Shown here in pieces: positions 1-9,397 of a stretch of DNA of 62,107 nucleotides. The translations under genes and the position numbers were made by a program. The stretch's first letter is position 1; each line of letters starts with the position of its first letter. The DNA is from Eubacteriales bacterium (GTDB lineage: Bacteria > Bacillota > Clostridia > Oscillospirales > Oscillospiraceae): contig JAUNNH010000014.1 of NCBI GenBank assembly GCA_030531505.1, positions 1-62,107 on the forward strand, in the 5' to 3' direction. The notes beneath the pieces are model-generated. The model made no database searches, was not told the origin of the DNA, and saw only the letters and a list, made by a program, of their open reading frames with translations.

Positions 1-862
<862 letters not shown>

Positions 863-874
863 TTATACTGCTTA

Positions 875-1363
875 TCAGGTGTTCTCCACCGAAAGGATCT
901 CAAACTTCAGCTCGCCCGCAGGCGCGTGGATCACAACCGTCTCGCCGGCGCGATGGCCGATCAGACCCTGGCCGACAGGAGAATCGTCGGAGATGCGGCC
1001 GGCCTTGGGATTGGCCTCCTGCGAACCGACGATCTCATAGGTCTCCTCGAAATCATCCTCGATATCGCGCACACGCACGACGCTCGAGAGCGTGATCGTA
1101 TCTTTCGGGGCGTCGTGATCGATGTTATCCACGATCTCCGCATTCTCGATCAGGACCTTCAGCTCTGCGATCTTGGAGTAGAGCTTGCCCTGCTCGGTCT
1201 TGGCCTCGTCATACTCGCTGTTTTCGGACAGGTCACCAAAGCTGCGCGCTTCCTTGATCTGCTCGGCGACTTCCATTTCACGGACAGTCTCCAGATACTT
1301 CAGCTCCTCTTTGAGGGCGTCGAGGCGGTCCTGGCTCATTTTGAAACGGTTTGAATTCGGCAT
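875..1363 (-). CDS. greA: Transcription elongation factor GreA
   Basis: Rescues backtracked RNA polymerase by stimulating transcript cleavage through the secondary channel. The 162 residues match the usual GreA length of about 158. The N-terminal half is the antiparallel coiled coil with the acidic tip signature (ARSFGDLSENSEYDEAK, about residues 40-56). The C-terminal half is the FKBP-like domain ending in ISDDSPVGQGLIGHRAGE. The ATG at 1363 follows AAAGGAG at good spacing. The gene has its own sigma-A-type promoter at 1420-1448, and lysS follows immediately. Confidence 0.97.
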   Translation of the reverse strand: MPNSNRFKMSQDRLDALKEELKYLETVREMEVAEQIKEARSFGDLSENSEYDEAKTEQGKLYSKIAELKVLIENAEIVDNIDHDAPKDTITLSSVVRVRDIEDDFEETYEIVGSQEANPKAGRISDDSPVGQGLIGHRAGETVVIHAPAGELKFEILSVENT

Positions 1364-1419
1364 TTCACGAAAACTCCTTTTATTAAGAAATGGATAAGGC
1401 TGGAAAAGGAACGCTTGTT

Positions 1420-1448
1420 ATTTTACTGAATGCAAGCTGCTGTGTCAA
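1420..1448 (-). promoter_or_regulatory. Sigma-A-type promoter of greA-lysS
   Basis: On the minus strand TTGACA (1443-1448), a 17-bp spacer and TAAAAT (1420-1425). The -35 box overlaps the stop codon of the upstream S41 gene (1445-1447), so greA can be transcribed separately from the cell-division operon. I see no hairpin terminator between the two genes. Confidence 0.75.
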
Positions 1449-2695
1449 CTCAAATATCGGAGAGCAGCCATCAGCTGATCATCAGCAGAGATACTCGCCG
1501 TACCATCCTGGCCGCCGGTCGTGCCTTCGGTCGTGCCGGTCGCAGATTCGTCGCTGTTATAGACGATCGAATCGGGAACAACGCCGCCGGCCTTCGAGAT
1601 ATCGATACCGTTCGGGGTCAGGTATGTACGGGTCGAAAGGCGGATCGCACTGCCGTCCGCAAGGGTGATGGTCTCCTGAGAACGGGTGTTGCCGGTGGTG
1701 GGTTCACCGACGACCGTGGCCCACTTGAACTCCTTGAGCACCGCCGCACAGAGCTCCGCTTCACGGAAGGTGCCCGGATTGATCAGCACTGCCATCGGAA
1801 ACTGGATGCACATGCCGTCCGAACTGGTCACGATCTCCTTACCGTCCTTGCCGACCTCGGAGAAAATACGGCCGCTCGGGAGAAGGAAATCCAACAGCGT
1901 GGCTACCTCGCTGCTCAGGCCGCCGGAATTGTTGCGCAGGTCCAGTACGAAAGAGACCGCTCCGTCGCTCATGAGCTTCTCGATCGCATCGACCGCGCTC
2001 TTGCCGCTGCCAGCCTCAAAGTTTTTGATCTGCACATAGCCGGCTCCGGTCTTTTCCAGACGGTAGGACACCGCCTCGGCGTTGGAATTGGTGCAGTCCA
2101 CTTCAATGATCATCTGCCCGTTGCCGATCTCCAGCCGGAAAATGGTATTGAGCTTGGACCGGATCAGCGTGCGTACCTGGTCGGTCGTGTAGTCACGGAC
2201 CTTCTCCCCGTCCACAGCGGTGATGACCATGCCCGTGCCGACGCCCGCGCGAGCCGCCGGCGAGCTTGGGTAGATCGAGATGACCTGGAAGCCGCCCAGA
2301 GATGTATCCTTTACCAGTGACATACCGATATCGGAATAGTCGTTGGAGGAGGAGAGCTGATAGGTGCGGTATTCGTCCGCCGTCATGAAATAGCTCCAGT
2401 TGTCGCCGAGGCCTGCGACCATCGCCGCGGAAGCGTTGTCCCCAATGCTCTTGCGGTCAACCGTATCGATAAAGCGCTCATCCAGAATATCCTTGATCTC
2501 GATGTAGCGCATTGCCTCCTCATAATCCTCTTTGCCGCCAACGGCCTTGAGCATATCGGAGTGTACCCAGGCATAGGTGCCGCCGATCGCCAAAGCCAGA
2601 AGAAGCACCACGGCTTTGAGCGAAATACCGATATTGAAAAAGCCGCTTACGAAAAACCAGACTCGTTCCAACAGTCTGCGCGCGATCTTACTCAC
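1445..2695 (-). CDS. S41/PDZ-family protein, C-terminal processing protease fold, predicted catalytically inactive
   Basis: 416 residues starting at a GTG (2695) behind AAGGAGG. One membrane segment (about 25-45) is followed by the CtpA/CtpB cap region, a PDZ domain (about 115-200) and the S41 core (about 215-375). The core contains the family hallmark LDLRNNSGG (251-259). CtpB-type proteases need a Ser-Lys-Gln triad in the contexts SASAS and GKGTVQ. Here the Ser position reads NPGTFREAE (Arg311) and the Lys position reads GEPTTGNTRSQ (Asn336). The 25-residue spacing between them and the Gln four residues later (Gln340) are kept. Both nucleophile and base are therefore gone although the fold looks intact. 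It closes the ftsE-ftsX-M23-M23 operon, as ctpB sits by ftsEX in Bacillus. I infer a PDZ scaffold or adaptor for envelope proteins. It is expected to be extracytoplasmic. Confidence 0.85.
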   Translation of the reverse strand: MSKIARRLLERVWFFVSGFFNIGISLKAVVLLLALAIGGTYAWVHSDMLKAVGGKEDYEEAMRYIEIKDILDERFIDTVDRKSIGDNASAAMVAGLGDNWSYFMTADEYRTYQLSSSNDYSDIGMSLVKDTSLGGFQVISIYPSSPAARAGVGTGMVITAVDGEKVRDYTTDQVRTLIRSKLNTIFRLEIGNGQMIIEVDCTNSNAEAVSYRLEKTGAGYVQIKNFEAGSGKSAVDAIEKLMSDGAVSFVLDLRNNSGGLSSEVATLLDFLLPSGRIFSEVGKDGKEIVTSSDGMCIQFPMAVLINPGTFREAELCAAVLKEFKWATVVGEPTTGNTRSQETITLADGSAIRLSTRTYLTPNGIDISKAGGVVPDSIVYNSDESATGTTEGTTGGQDGTASISADDQLMAALRYLS

Positions 2696-2719
2696 AGTCT
2701 ACCTCCTTGGGAACACGGC

Positions 2720-2750
2720 TTTGCCGGACAGCTTTATGCTGTCCGGCAAA
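2720..2750 (-). repeat. Strong intercistronic hairpin between M23 gene and S41 gene
   Basis: A 13-bp perfect stem (TTTGCCGGACAGC with its complement) and a 5-base loop lie in the 84-bp gap between the first M23 gene and the S41 gene. No U-run follows on either strand, so it is not a classical terminator. An RNA-processing or 3'-protecting hairpin that sets S41 expression apart from the upstream genes is possible. Confidence 0.6.
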
Positions 2751-2779
2751 AGCGCATTAATACGCCGTATGTTTGATTC

Positions 2780-4102
2780 CTATTCTCCCGCGGACGGAGA
2801 AAAACTCAGCCCCGAGAAGAACGGCTCGGGATCGATGCGTGAACCACCCGACCATATTTCGAAATGACAGTGCGGGCCGGTCGAAATGCCCGTGCTGCCC
2901 ACATATCCGATCGTCTGTCCCTGGCTTACGCTCTCTCCCTCGCTCACTGCAAAGGATGACAGATGTCCGTACAGGGTGAGATACCCGTTGCCGTGATCCA
3001 GCATCACGCAGTTTCCGTAGCCGCTGTACACGGCGGCTTTCGTGACAAAACCGCTGTCCGCGGCAACGACAGGCGTGCCTCTGTCAGCGGGGATGTCGAT
3101 CCCGGTGTGCGATTTTTTAACGCCGGTGATCGGATGGACACGCAGGCCGAAACGGCTGGTCACATAGCTGTGGCCGGGAACAGGCCACACAAAGGAACCC
3201 GTGCCTGTGACAGGCGCCGCAGCCTCTTGTCTGGCTTCCTCCTCCCGGCGGGATGCTTCCTCTTGCTGGCGTCTCGCCTCTTCTGCCCGGCGGGCCGCCT
3301 CCTGCCGCGCTTCTTCTTCGCGGCGGCGGCGTTCCTCCTCTTCCCGACGCTGCCTTTCAAGCTCTTGGGCCAAGCGCTGCAGCTCCGCATCCGCCGCATA
3401 CTCTGCGGCAAGGATCGCATCTGCCTCTGCCCGGCGATTATCGATATCCGTCTGAAGGGAGACAATCAACGCTTCGGCTTCGTCGATCCCGGCCTGCAGC
3501 TCGCGCTGCTCATTCAGCAAGTCAGAGTGTCGCTGCTGCTGTTCACCGAGAGCCTTCTCGTACTCCGCTCGAAGCTCCTCTGTATGCCGGCGGGATGCGA
3601 TATAGGCATCCTCGAGCGCCCGATCATGCCGCATGATCTCTCCCACATCATCCATGACGGTGAGAAATTCGCGCAGATCGGCCGTGCTGAGAAGGACGCC
3701 GAGCAAGCTGAGCCTACCCTCTTCCTCCATCGCCCGCACCCGAACACGATAACGTGCAAGCTGTTCATCCTCAAGCGCTTTGGCCGCCGCGATCTCCGTG
3801 ATCTTCTGGGAAATCATATCCTCCCAGACGCGGATTTCTTCCTCCGTTGCGCTGATTTGGCGCAGCGTGGCGGCATTTCGCTCGTCCATCGCCGCCTTCT
3901 GCAGGACGACGTCCGCCTGCTGTTCGGCAAGCGAATCAACAAGCGCCTGTTTTTCCTGCCTTTCGGCACGGATCGCATCACGCTGTGCGCGGACGCTGTC
4001 GATATCCGCCTGTGTGACGGCTGATGCGCTTCCAGGCAGGCACTCCAGGAACAGGAGAGTGGAAAGAACAACTGAGATAAGGGTTTTGCTGTGCTTGGAC
4101 AT
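2780..4102 (-). CDS. PcsB/EnvC-like murein hydrolase, coiled coil plus M23 (LytM) domain, copy A
   Basis: 440-residue secreted protein. Signal peptide about 1-28 (cut near GSASA), long coiled coil about 30-300 rich in Glu, Gln and Arg, then an M23 zinc endopeptidase domain about 303-430. The zinc ligands are present: H332 and D336 in HTGID, and H413 with H411 in HCH. The enzyme should therefore be active, unlike E. coli EnvC. The coiled coil is expected to bind the extracellular loop of FtsX, so that the FtsE ATPase cycle gates peptidoglycan cleavage at the division site. ATG 4102 follows GAGGAGAAT. It lies directly downstream of a paralogue in the same operon. Confidence 0.93.
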   Translation of the reverse strand: MSKHSKTLISVVLSTLLFLECLPGSASAVTQADIDSVRAQRDAIRAERQEKQALVDSLAEQQADVVLQKAAMDERNAATLRQISATEEEIRVWEDMISQKITEIAAAKALEDEQLARYRVRVRAMEEEGRLSLLGVLLSTADLREFLTVMDDVGEIMRHDRALEDAYIASRRHTEELRAEYEKALGEQQQRHSDLLNEQRELQAGIDEAEALIVSLQTDIDNRRAEADAILAAEYAADAELQRLAQELERQRREEEERRRREEEARQEAARRAEEARRQQEEASRREEEARQEAAAPVTGTGSFVWPVPGHSYVTSRFGLRVHPITGVKKSHTGIDIPADRGTPVVAADSGFVTKAAVYSGYGNCVMLDHGNGYLTLYGHLSSFAVSEGESVSQGQTIGYVGSTGISTGPHCHFEIWSGGSRIDPEPFFSGLSFSPSAGE

Positions 4103-4159
4103 GGGATGCGATTCTCCTCTGCTGCAGCGAGCTTTCAGCCGCAGCGGAACAAAGCTTAC

Positions 4160-5575
4160 TTAGCTGACATAGGAAGAGGGATTGACAGTCGAGCCGTTGA
4201 CACGGATCTCGAAGTGGCAATGCGTGCCGGTCGAGTTACCGGTGGAACCGAGATAGCCAATGGTCTGGCCCTGGCTGACATACTGGCCGGACGAAACGGC
4301 ATAGCCGGAAAGGTGTCCGTACAGCGTCACATAGCCGCCGCCATGGTCGATCATAACGCATTCACCGTAACCGCCGTTGGCAGAGGCCAGGATAACGGTA
4401 CCGGAGCCGGCCGCGATGACCGGAGCTCCATCGTTCCCGTAGCCGTCGATATCGATGCCGGCATGGAAGTGGTCGCCTCGGTCATTGCCGTAGCCGCTCG
4501 AAATACGGTGGCTGCAGGGCACAGGCCAGATAAAGCTTCCGCCGGAGCCACCGCCACCCGAAACAGCACCACCGCCGCCCGAGACAGTACCACCGCCGCC
4601 GGTATAGCCGGAATAGCCATCACCGACTGACTCGCCGCCGACAACGGTCCCGCCGCCGGTATAGCCGGTATACCCGCCATAGCTGTCGCCGACAGACTCG
4701 CCGCCGACAGCGGTGCCGCCCTGCTGCTGTTGTGCAGCCGCGGCGGCTGCAGCGGCCGCAGCGGCTTCCGCCGCACGGCGAGCCGCTTCCTCACGGGCGC
4801 GGCGCTGCTCTTCCTCATACTGGGCAATGAGCTGGCGGACCTGCTCGTCCATCTCGGCTTCGGCCGCAGCCTCGGCGTCGAACGCGGACACCGCATCCGC
4901 GATATCCTCCGCCAGAGCCTCCAGCGTCGCCTCCGTCTCTGCGATGTCCGCCTCGAGCTGCGCCTTCTCCGCCTCCAGGCCCGCCTGTTTTTCCTCGCAG
5001 TCGGCGCGCACTTCCTCGTACTCGGCCTTTACGCGCTCGACATCCTGGCGAGCGGCGCGGTATTCCCGTTCAAGGGTTTTATCGCTCTCCATGATCTCCC
5101 CGACGTCGTCGAGAGTGGTCAGCAGGTCGGTGAAGTTATCGGCGCTGATCAGCAGACCGATCAGGTTATAGCCGCCGTTTTCTTCCATGGCACGCACGCG
5201 CTGACGATAACGCTCCAGCTGTCCCTGCTCCCGTGCGAGAGCAGCCTGCAGCTCCGTCTCCTTCTCCGCGATCATGCCGTTATACATCTCGATCTCTTCG
5301 CCGACGAGCTGCAGGGCTTCCTGAGCAGCCGCGTTCTTCTCATCCAGCGCGTTCTTTTGGACCAGAACGTTGCTTTCCTCTTCCTTGAGCTCGTCGAGCA
5401 TTTCCTGCGCCTTGTCCTTGCGCGCGGTGATCTCCGCCCGCTTGGCTTTCAGCGCGTCGATATCGCTCTGCGTGACGGCATAGGCGCGCGCCGGCAGCAC
5501 GCTGATCACAAGGGAAAGAATCATGATCACCGCCAGGACCAGGCAGAGGATCGATACTGCTTTCTTTTGTTTCAT
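4160..5575 (-). CDS. PcsB/EnvC-like murein hydrolase, coiled coil plus M23 domain, copy B with Gly/Tyr-rich linker
   Basis: 471 residues. Signal peptide about 1-33 (ending near PARAYA), coiled coil about 35-275, an Ala run, a low-complexity Gly/Ser/Tyr linker about 285-345 (repeats such as VGGESVGD and GYTGGG), and a C-terminal M23 domain about 347-465. Zinc ligands H371 and D375 (HAGID) and the HCH pair (452-454) are intact, so hydrolysis is expected. It is the first hydrolase gene after ftsX, 24 bp away, and the most likely FtsX partner. The linker is absent from copy A and may set the reach of the catalytic domain into the wall. Confidence 0.93.
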   Translation of the reverse strand: MKQKKAVSILCLVLAVIMILSLVISVLPARAYAVTQSDIDALKAKRAEITARKDKAQEMLDELKEEESNVLVQKNALDEKNAAAQEALQLVGEEIEMYNGMIAEKETELQAALAREQGQLERYRQRVRAMEENGGYNLIGLLISADNFTDLLTTLDDVGEIMESDKTLEREYRAARQDVERVKAEYEEVRADCEEKQAGLEAEKAQLEADIAETEATLEALAEDIADAVSAFDAEAAAEAEMDEQVRQLIAQYEEEQRRAREEAARRAAEAAAAAAAAAAAQQQQGGTAVGGESVGDSYGGYTGYTGGGTVVGGESVGDGYSGYTGGGGTVSGGGGAVSGGGGSGGSFIWPVPCSHRISSGYGNDRGDHFHAGIDIDGYGNDGAPVIAAGSGTVILASANGGYGECVMIDHGGGYVTLYGHLSGYAVSSGQYVSQGQTIGYLGSTGNSTGTHCHFEIRVNGSTVNPSSYVS

Positions 5576-5599
5576 AGAGTCTCCTGTCCGTTTATAACC

Positions 5600-6502
5600 T
5601 TACACCTTCAGATAGTTGCGGATAGCATTCACGCCGCCGAAGACGCCCACCAGAACACTGATGCTCATGAAAACGATCAGGACGGGCAGCGCCAGCGTCT
5701 TGAAGGGGATAAGCGTGAAGATGCTCTCCGTCAGGATGCTATTCGAAACGGTCCCCATGACACGGCTCGTGATCAGGCCGTAAAGCCCCCACTCCGCAAG
5801 AAAGGCCAGCCCACCGCCGAGAAGACCCAGAACAAGACCTTCTACGACGAAGGGAAGACGGATAAAGCTGTTGGTCGCACCGACCATCTTCATGATGGCG
5901 ATCTCCTCACGGCGCCCGAAGGTCGTGAGCTTGATGGTGTTGGACATGATGAAGACCGATACGAACACCAGAATGACAGTCAGAACAAGGGATACAACGC
6001 TCACGATATTCCGGATCGTCACAAAGGCGCTGGCATATTCCAGATGCGCCTTGACCTTCGCGATACCGACGATATTCTCCATCTCGGCTTGGGTCTCTTT
6101 CATCTGCGCGATATCCGTCAGGTGCACAACAAAGCGATGCCGGAAGACCGAAGGGTCGATCCCCTCCCGCAGGCTGTCGTCGTACTTGCTCATGAATTTC
6201 TCCATGGCTTCTTCACGGGAAATGAACTCTACGCTCTGCACGTTCTCCACCGCTTCGAGCGCGGGCTGGAGCGCACGGGCGTCCGCCTCCTCCGTCACCG
6301 CATCCTCCACGAAGGCGACGACCTCATTCTGGTCCTCCAGATTTTTGATGAGGGCGTCGATGTTGAAGGAGAGCAGCGTCACACTGCCCATGATGATCAG
6401 ACAGGCCATGATGATCGTGACCGATGCGAAGGACATGAAGCTGTGTGTTTTGATGCTTCGGAAGCCTTCGCGGATCAAATAACCGCTTCTACTCAATACC
6501 AT
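5600..6502 (-). CDS. ftsX: Cell division protein FtsX
   Basis: Membrane subunit of the FtsEX complex that activates murein hydrolases during division. From ATG 6502 it has 300 residues: a cytoplasmic N-terminus, TM1 about 24-46, a large extracellular domain about 50-160, and three TM segments about 170-295 forming the FtsX permease fold (KMVGATNSFIRLPFVVEG). An in-frame GTG at 6517 would add five residues. I prefer the ATG because MVLSRSGYLIREG resembles the usual FtsX start. Either way it overlaps the end of ftsE, implying translational coupling. Confidence 0.94.
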   Translation of the reverse strand: MVLSRSGYLIREGFRSIKTHSFMSFASVTIIMACLIIMGSVTLLSFNIDALIKNLEDQNEVVAFVEDAVTEEADARALQPALEAVENVQSVEFISREEAMEKFMSKYDDSLREGIDPSVFRHRFVVHLTDIAQMKETQAEMENIVGIAKVKAHLEYASAFVTIRNIVSVVSLVLTVILVFVSVFIMSNTIKLTTFGRREEIAIMKMVGATNSFIRLPFVVEGLVLGLLGGGLAFLAEWGLYGLITSRVMGTVSNSILTESIFTLIPFKTLALPVLIVFMSISVLVGVFGGVNAIRNYLKV

Positions 6503-7181
6503 CGCTGAAATACCCACCCTGTCCGTCGTTGATCACATGTCCATTCTCGATCGTAACGACTCGTTTGGCCAATGCGTTGACCAGTTCTTTTTCATGGGTC
6601 ACGACAAGCACTGTCGTCCCCATCTCATTGATTTTTTCAAAGAGAAGCATCAGCTCCAGGCTGCGCACCGGGTCAAGGTTGCCCGTCGGCTCATCCGCCA
6701 CGATCATACGCGGAGAGTTGACCAGTGCGCGGGCGATCGCCACACGTTGCTGCTCGCCGCCGGACAGCTCGTTCGGCAGACGCTTCTCGCAGCCTTTCAG
6801 CCCCACGAGTTCAAGCACATAGGGGACGCGTTTGCGGATCTCCCGGTTCGGGGCGCCGACCACACGCATGGCAAAAGCCACATTGTCGTATACGGTCATA
6901 TTCTCGATCAGGCGGTAATCCTGAAAGATGACGCCCAGTGTGCGGCGCATCTTGGGGAGCTTCCGACGCTTGATCCGGGTCATGTCGAAGTCGTTTACGA
7001 CGACCGTCCCGTTGGTCGCGCGCACCTCACCCGTAATGAGCTTCATCAGGGTAGTTTTGCCGGACCCGGAAGGGCCGACAAGGAAGACAAATTCACCTTC
7101 GTCGATCGACAGATCGATCCCGTCGAGTGCGACGGTGCCGCTGCTGTCATAAACTTCGGTGACGTTGCTCATGCGAATCAT
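6489..7181 (-). CDS. ftsE: Cell division ATP-binding protein FtsE
   Basis: Cytoplasmic ABC ATPase that pairs with FtsX. 230 residues with Walker A GPSGSGKT (36-43), Q-loop FQDYRL (86-91), ABC signature LSGGEQQR (139-146) and Walker B VADEPTGNLD (161-170). All catalytic elements are intact. ATG 7181 follows GGAGG nine bases upstream. It starts 60 bp after a PucR-type regulator gene, with a short GC hairpin in between but no U-run, so the regulator and ftsE are probably cotranscribed. Confidence 0.96.
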   Translation of the reverse strand: MIRMSNVTEVYDSSGTVALDGIDLSIDEGEFVFLVGPSGSGKTTLMKLITGEVRATNGTVVVNDFDMTRIKRRKLPKMRRTLGVIFQDYRLIENMTVYDNVAFAMRVVGAPNREIRKRVPYVLELVGLKGCEKRLPNELSGGEQQRVAIARALVNSPRMIVADEPTGNLDPVRSLELMLLFEKINEMGTTVLVVTHEKELVNALAKRVVTIENGHVINDGQGGYFSDGIE

Positions 7182-7241
7182 ACGTTGTTTCCTCCAGTGG
7201 ATGGGGCCCGGGAGCGACCGCTCCCAGACTTGATTAACGCC

Positions 7242-8336
7242 TCAGTGCTTCGAAGCGTTCAGAGAATCCAGATACATTTTCACCATCATGGCAACTTTGA
7301 ATACGATGGCGTGATCGAATTCCCGAAGGTCGAGCCCGGTCAGTTTCTTGATCTTTTCCAGGCGGTAGACGAGCGTGTTGCGGTGTACATACAGCTTGCG
7401 CGAGGTCTCGGAGACGTTCAGGTTGTTCTCGAAGAACTTGTTGATGGTCTCGAGCGTATCCTCATCCAGCGTCTCAATCGGGTTTTTCTTAAATACCTCG
7501 TTGAGGAACATCTCGCACAGCGTGGTCGGAAGCTGATAAATAATGCGCCCAAGGCCGAGGTTCTCATAGTTGATGATCGATTTCTCCGCCTCGAAGACGC
7601 GACCCACGTCAATGGCGACCTGGGCCTCCTTATAGCGGTCAGCCAACTCGCGCAGGTGATTGGCCGTCGTGCTGACGCCGATCACGCACTTGATGCCCAG
7701 CTCATCGTGCAGCGCATTCTCCACGCTCTGAGCTGCCTTCTGCACTTCATCCGTCGCCTCCGGCGCGCTGAGCGCCTTTACAACGACGATGTCAGTCTCG
7801 TTGATATTGATGACGAAGTCCTTCTGCTTGTCCGGGAAGAGACGGTGAATGACCTCCATCGCCGCCACGTCCGCACTGTCCACCTGACGGGCCAGCAGCA
7901 CGATGCGGGGTTCATCCGTCACAAAATGCAGTTCCTTTGCGCGGACATAGACGTCGCCAGGCAGGATGTTGTCCGAGATGATGTTCTTTACAAAAGCCGC
8001 CTTGTTATGCTTTTCCTCGTACCCGCTCTTGGCCTCGTTATACGCCACAGCGGTCACCGAGCAAAGCGTATGGGCCAGCGAGTCCGTTCCCTCGACGAAT
8101 GCGGCATAGTCCAGCTTTGTATTCTCGCTCGACAGCGCCTTGTAACACTTGCTCTCTGTCGTAACGATTTGATCCGCACCCTCGAAATCATAGACATGAA
8201 AATCATCGAGCCGGGACCCGATCATGGCAAGCTCGCTGCTCGCCACAACAAAGCCCTGCTCATCCACAACTCCGATCGTTCTGTCAACAGCGTCTTTCAA
8301 TTGGATGATCACATTCTGGAAAATTCTGCTGGACAT
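7242..8336 (-). CDS. CdaR/PucR-family helix-turn-helix transcriptional regulator
   Basis: 364 residues from ATG 8336, which follows GGGGAGGAAA at ideal spacing. An upstream in-frame extension to 8426 is unlikely because it would start just inside the promoter's transcribed edge and lacks a ribosome site. The N-terminal part (about 1-130, with VVDEQGFVVASSE) looks like the CdaR sugar-diacid-recognition type sensor fold. The C-terminus holds the PucR-type HTH (NVSETSRKLYVHRNTLVYRLEKI broken at about residues 315-340). Ligand unknown. Its place at the head of ftsE-ftsX-hydrolases suggests control of the division/cell-wall operon, possibly its own promoter. Confidence 0.85.
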   Translation of the reverse strand: MSSRIFQNVIIQLKDAVDRTIGVVDEQGFVVASSELAMIGSRLDDFHVYDFEGADQIVTTESKCYKALSSENTKLDYAAFVEGTDSLAHTLCSVTAVAYNEAKSGYEEKHNKAAFVKNIISDNILPGDVYVRAKELHFVTDEPRIVLLARQVDSADVAAMEVIHRLFPDKQKDFVININETDIVVVKALSAPEATDEVQKAAQSVENALHDELGIKCVIGVSTTANHLRELADRYKEAQVAIDVGRVFEAEKSIINYENLGLGRIIYQLPTTLCEMFLNEVFKKNPIETLDEDTLETINKFFENNLNVSETSRKLYVHRNTLVYRLEKIKKLTGLDLREFDHAIVFKVAMMVKMYLDSLNASKH

Positions 8337-8413
8337 CGCACTTTCCTCCCCATGCCGACAATCCTGCTTTGCCGTTTGGCAAATTGACAAATCGCCGACA
8401 GTTTTCTTTCTAC

Positions 8414-8442
8414 ATAATAACTCCAAAGTATGTGATTTTCAA
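8414..8442 (-). promoter_or_regulatory. Sigma-A-type promoter of the regulator-ftsEX operon
   Basis: Minus strand TTGAAA (8437-8442), 17-bp spacer, TATTAT (8414-8419). The transcript would start near 8407, about 70 bases before the chosen ATG at 8336. The leader contains a short inverted repeat (GCCAAACGGC). Confidence 0.75.
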
Positions 8443-8528
8443 TAGTTTTTGCACATTAAATTTGTGAATTTTTTTGAAGATGTGTTTTATACGACAAAAA
8501 AACGAAAAAAAACCTTTCTTTTTTTTGA

Positions 8529-9254
8529 CTAATTTTCCCCAATTTCCCCGCTGAACAACTTGCACAAATCCATTTCGTCAAGCTCACGCAGTCCACCGGG
8601 ACCAAGGCCTTCATCCAAAACCAGAGTCCCGATCGAGAGACGGCGCAGTGCGAGGACCGGCTTTCCGCGGGAAGCGAGCATCCGCTTCACCTGATGGTAC
8701 TTCCCTTCGGTGACCGTGACAAGGCACTTCCCCGCTCCGAGCCGCTCCAGCCCGGCGGGTAGGCACTGTGTCCCGTCGCGCAGCGTAAGTCCCGCAGCGA
8801 AAGCCGCCGCGTCCTCTTCCGTCACATCCCCGTCAATATCGGCATAATACCTTTTTTCAACGCAGGATTTTGGCGAAATGACCCGGTGCGCGAAATCTCC
8901 GTCGTTTGTGAGGAGCAAAAGACCGCTGGTGTCCTTGTCCAACCGGCCGACCGGAAACAGTCCCAGACGCCTCAGCTCCTCCGGGAGCAGATCCAAAACG
9001 GTCTTCTGGCTTCGGTCCTCCGTCGCCGTGACAACGCCGGCCGGTTTATCCATCATGAAGTACCGCAGGCCCTTATAGCCGAGCTCTTTTCCGTCCAGGG
9101 TAAGCGTCTGGCGCTCGGGGTCAAGCTTCTGCTCCGGCTTGAGGCAGACCATTCCATCAATACGGACACGGCCCGCGCGAATCAGTTCTTTCAGTTCTTT
9201 TCTTGAGCCGATGCCGAGATCGGCCAGAACCTTGTCCAGGCGCTGCAGCCCCAT
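8529..9254 (-). CDS. RsuA/RluB-family pseudouridine synthase
   Basis: 241 residues from ATG 9254, placed 10 bases after AAGAGGAG. The ATG at 9263 is too close to the ribosome site, and the longer frame reaching 9311 would start upstream of the promoter at 9291-9319. An S4 RNA-binding domain (about 1-60, RLDKVLADLGIGSRKE) precedes the synthase core with the catalytic aspartate D106 in GRLDKDTSGLLLLTNDG. It isomerises a uridine in rRNA. The exact target (16S U516-like or 23S U2605-like) cannot be told from sequence alone. Monocistronic. Confidence 0.9.
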   Translation of the reverse strand: MGLQRLDKVLADLGIGSRKELKELIRAGRVRIDGMVCLKPEQKLDPERQTLTLDGKELGYKGLRYFMMDKPAGVVTATEDRSQKTVLDLLPEELRRLGLFPVGRLDKDTSGLLLLTNDGDFAHRVISPKSCVEKRYYADIDGDVTEEDAAAFAAGLTLRDGTQCLPAGLERLGAGKCLVTVTEGKYHQVKRMLASRGKPVLALRRLSIGTLVLDEGLGPGGLRELDEMDLCKLFSGEIGEN

Positions 9255-9290
9255 CTTTCTCATCTCTCCTCTTGCGGCGAATGTATCGGT

Positions 9291-9319
9291 ATTATAGTGG
9301 ATTGCGTACATTTTCGCAA
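9291..9319 (-). promoter_or_regulatory. Sigma-A-type promoter of the pseudouridine synthase gene
   Basis: Minus strand TTGCGA (9314-9319), 17-bp spacer, TATAAT (9291-9296). This places the transcript start near 9284 and decides the start codon at 9254. Confidence 0.75.
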
Positions 9320-9397
9320 TCCCTTTCTGCCGGGCGGACAGGGATCTTCACATAGCTCTCCGGGTCGACGCATAGACTTCGTATGAGGTGATAATCG

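Noticed and set aside
4550-4720. Repeated GC-rich units resembling a CRISPR or tandem-repeat array
   Set aside because: They are in-frame codons for a Gly/Ser/Tyr-rich linker of the M23 protein, with no constant repeat and spacer sizes.
7209-7224. Short palindrome GGGAGCGACCGCTCCC as a terminator between the regulator and ftsE
   Set aside because: No U-run follows on either strand; probably only a small leader hairpin.
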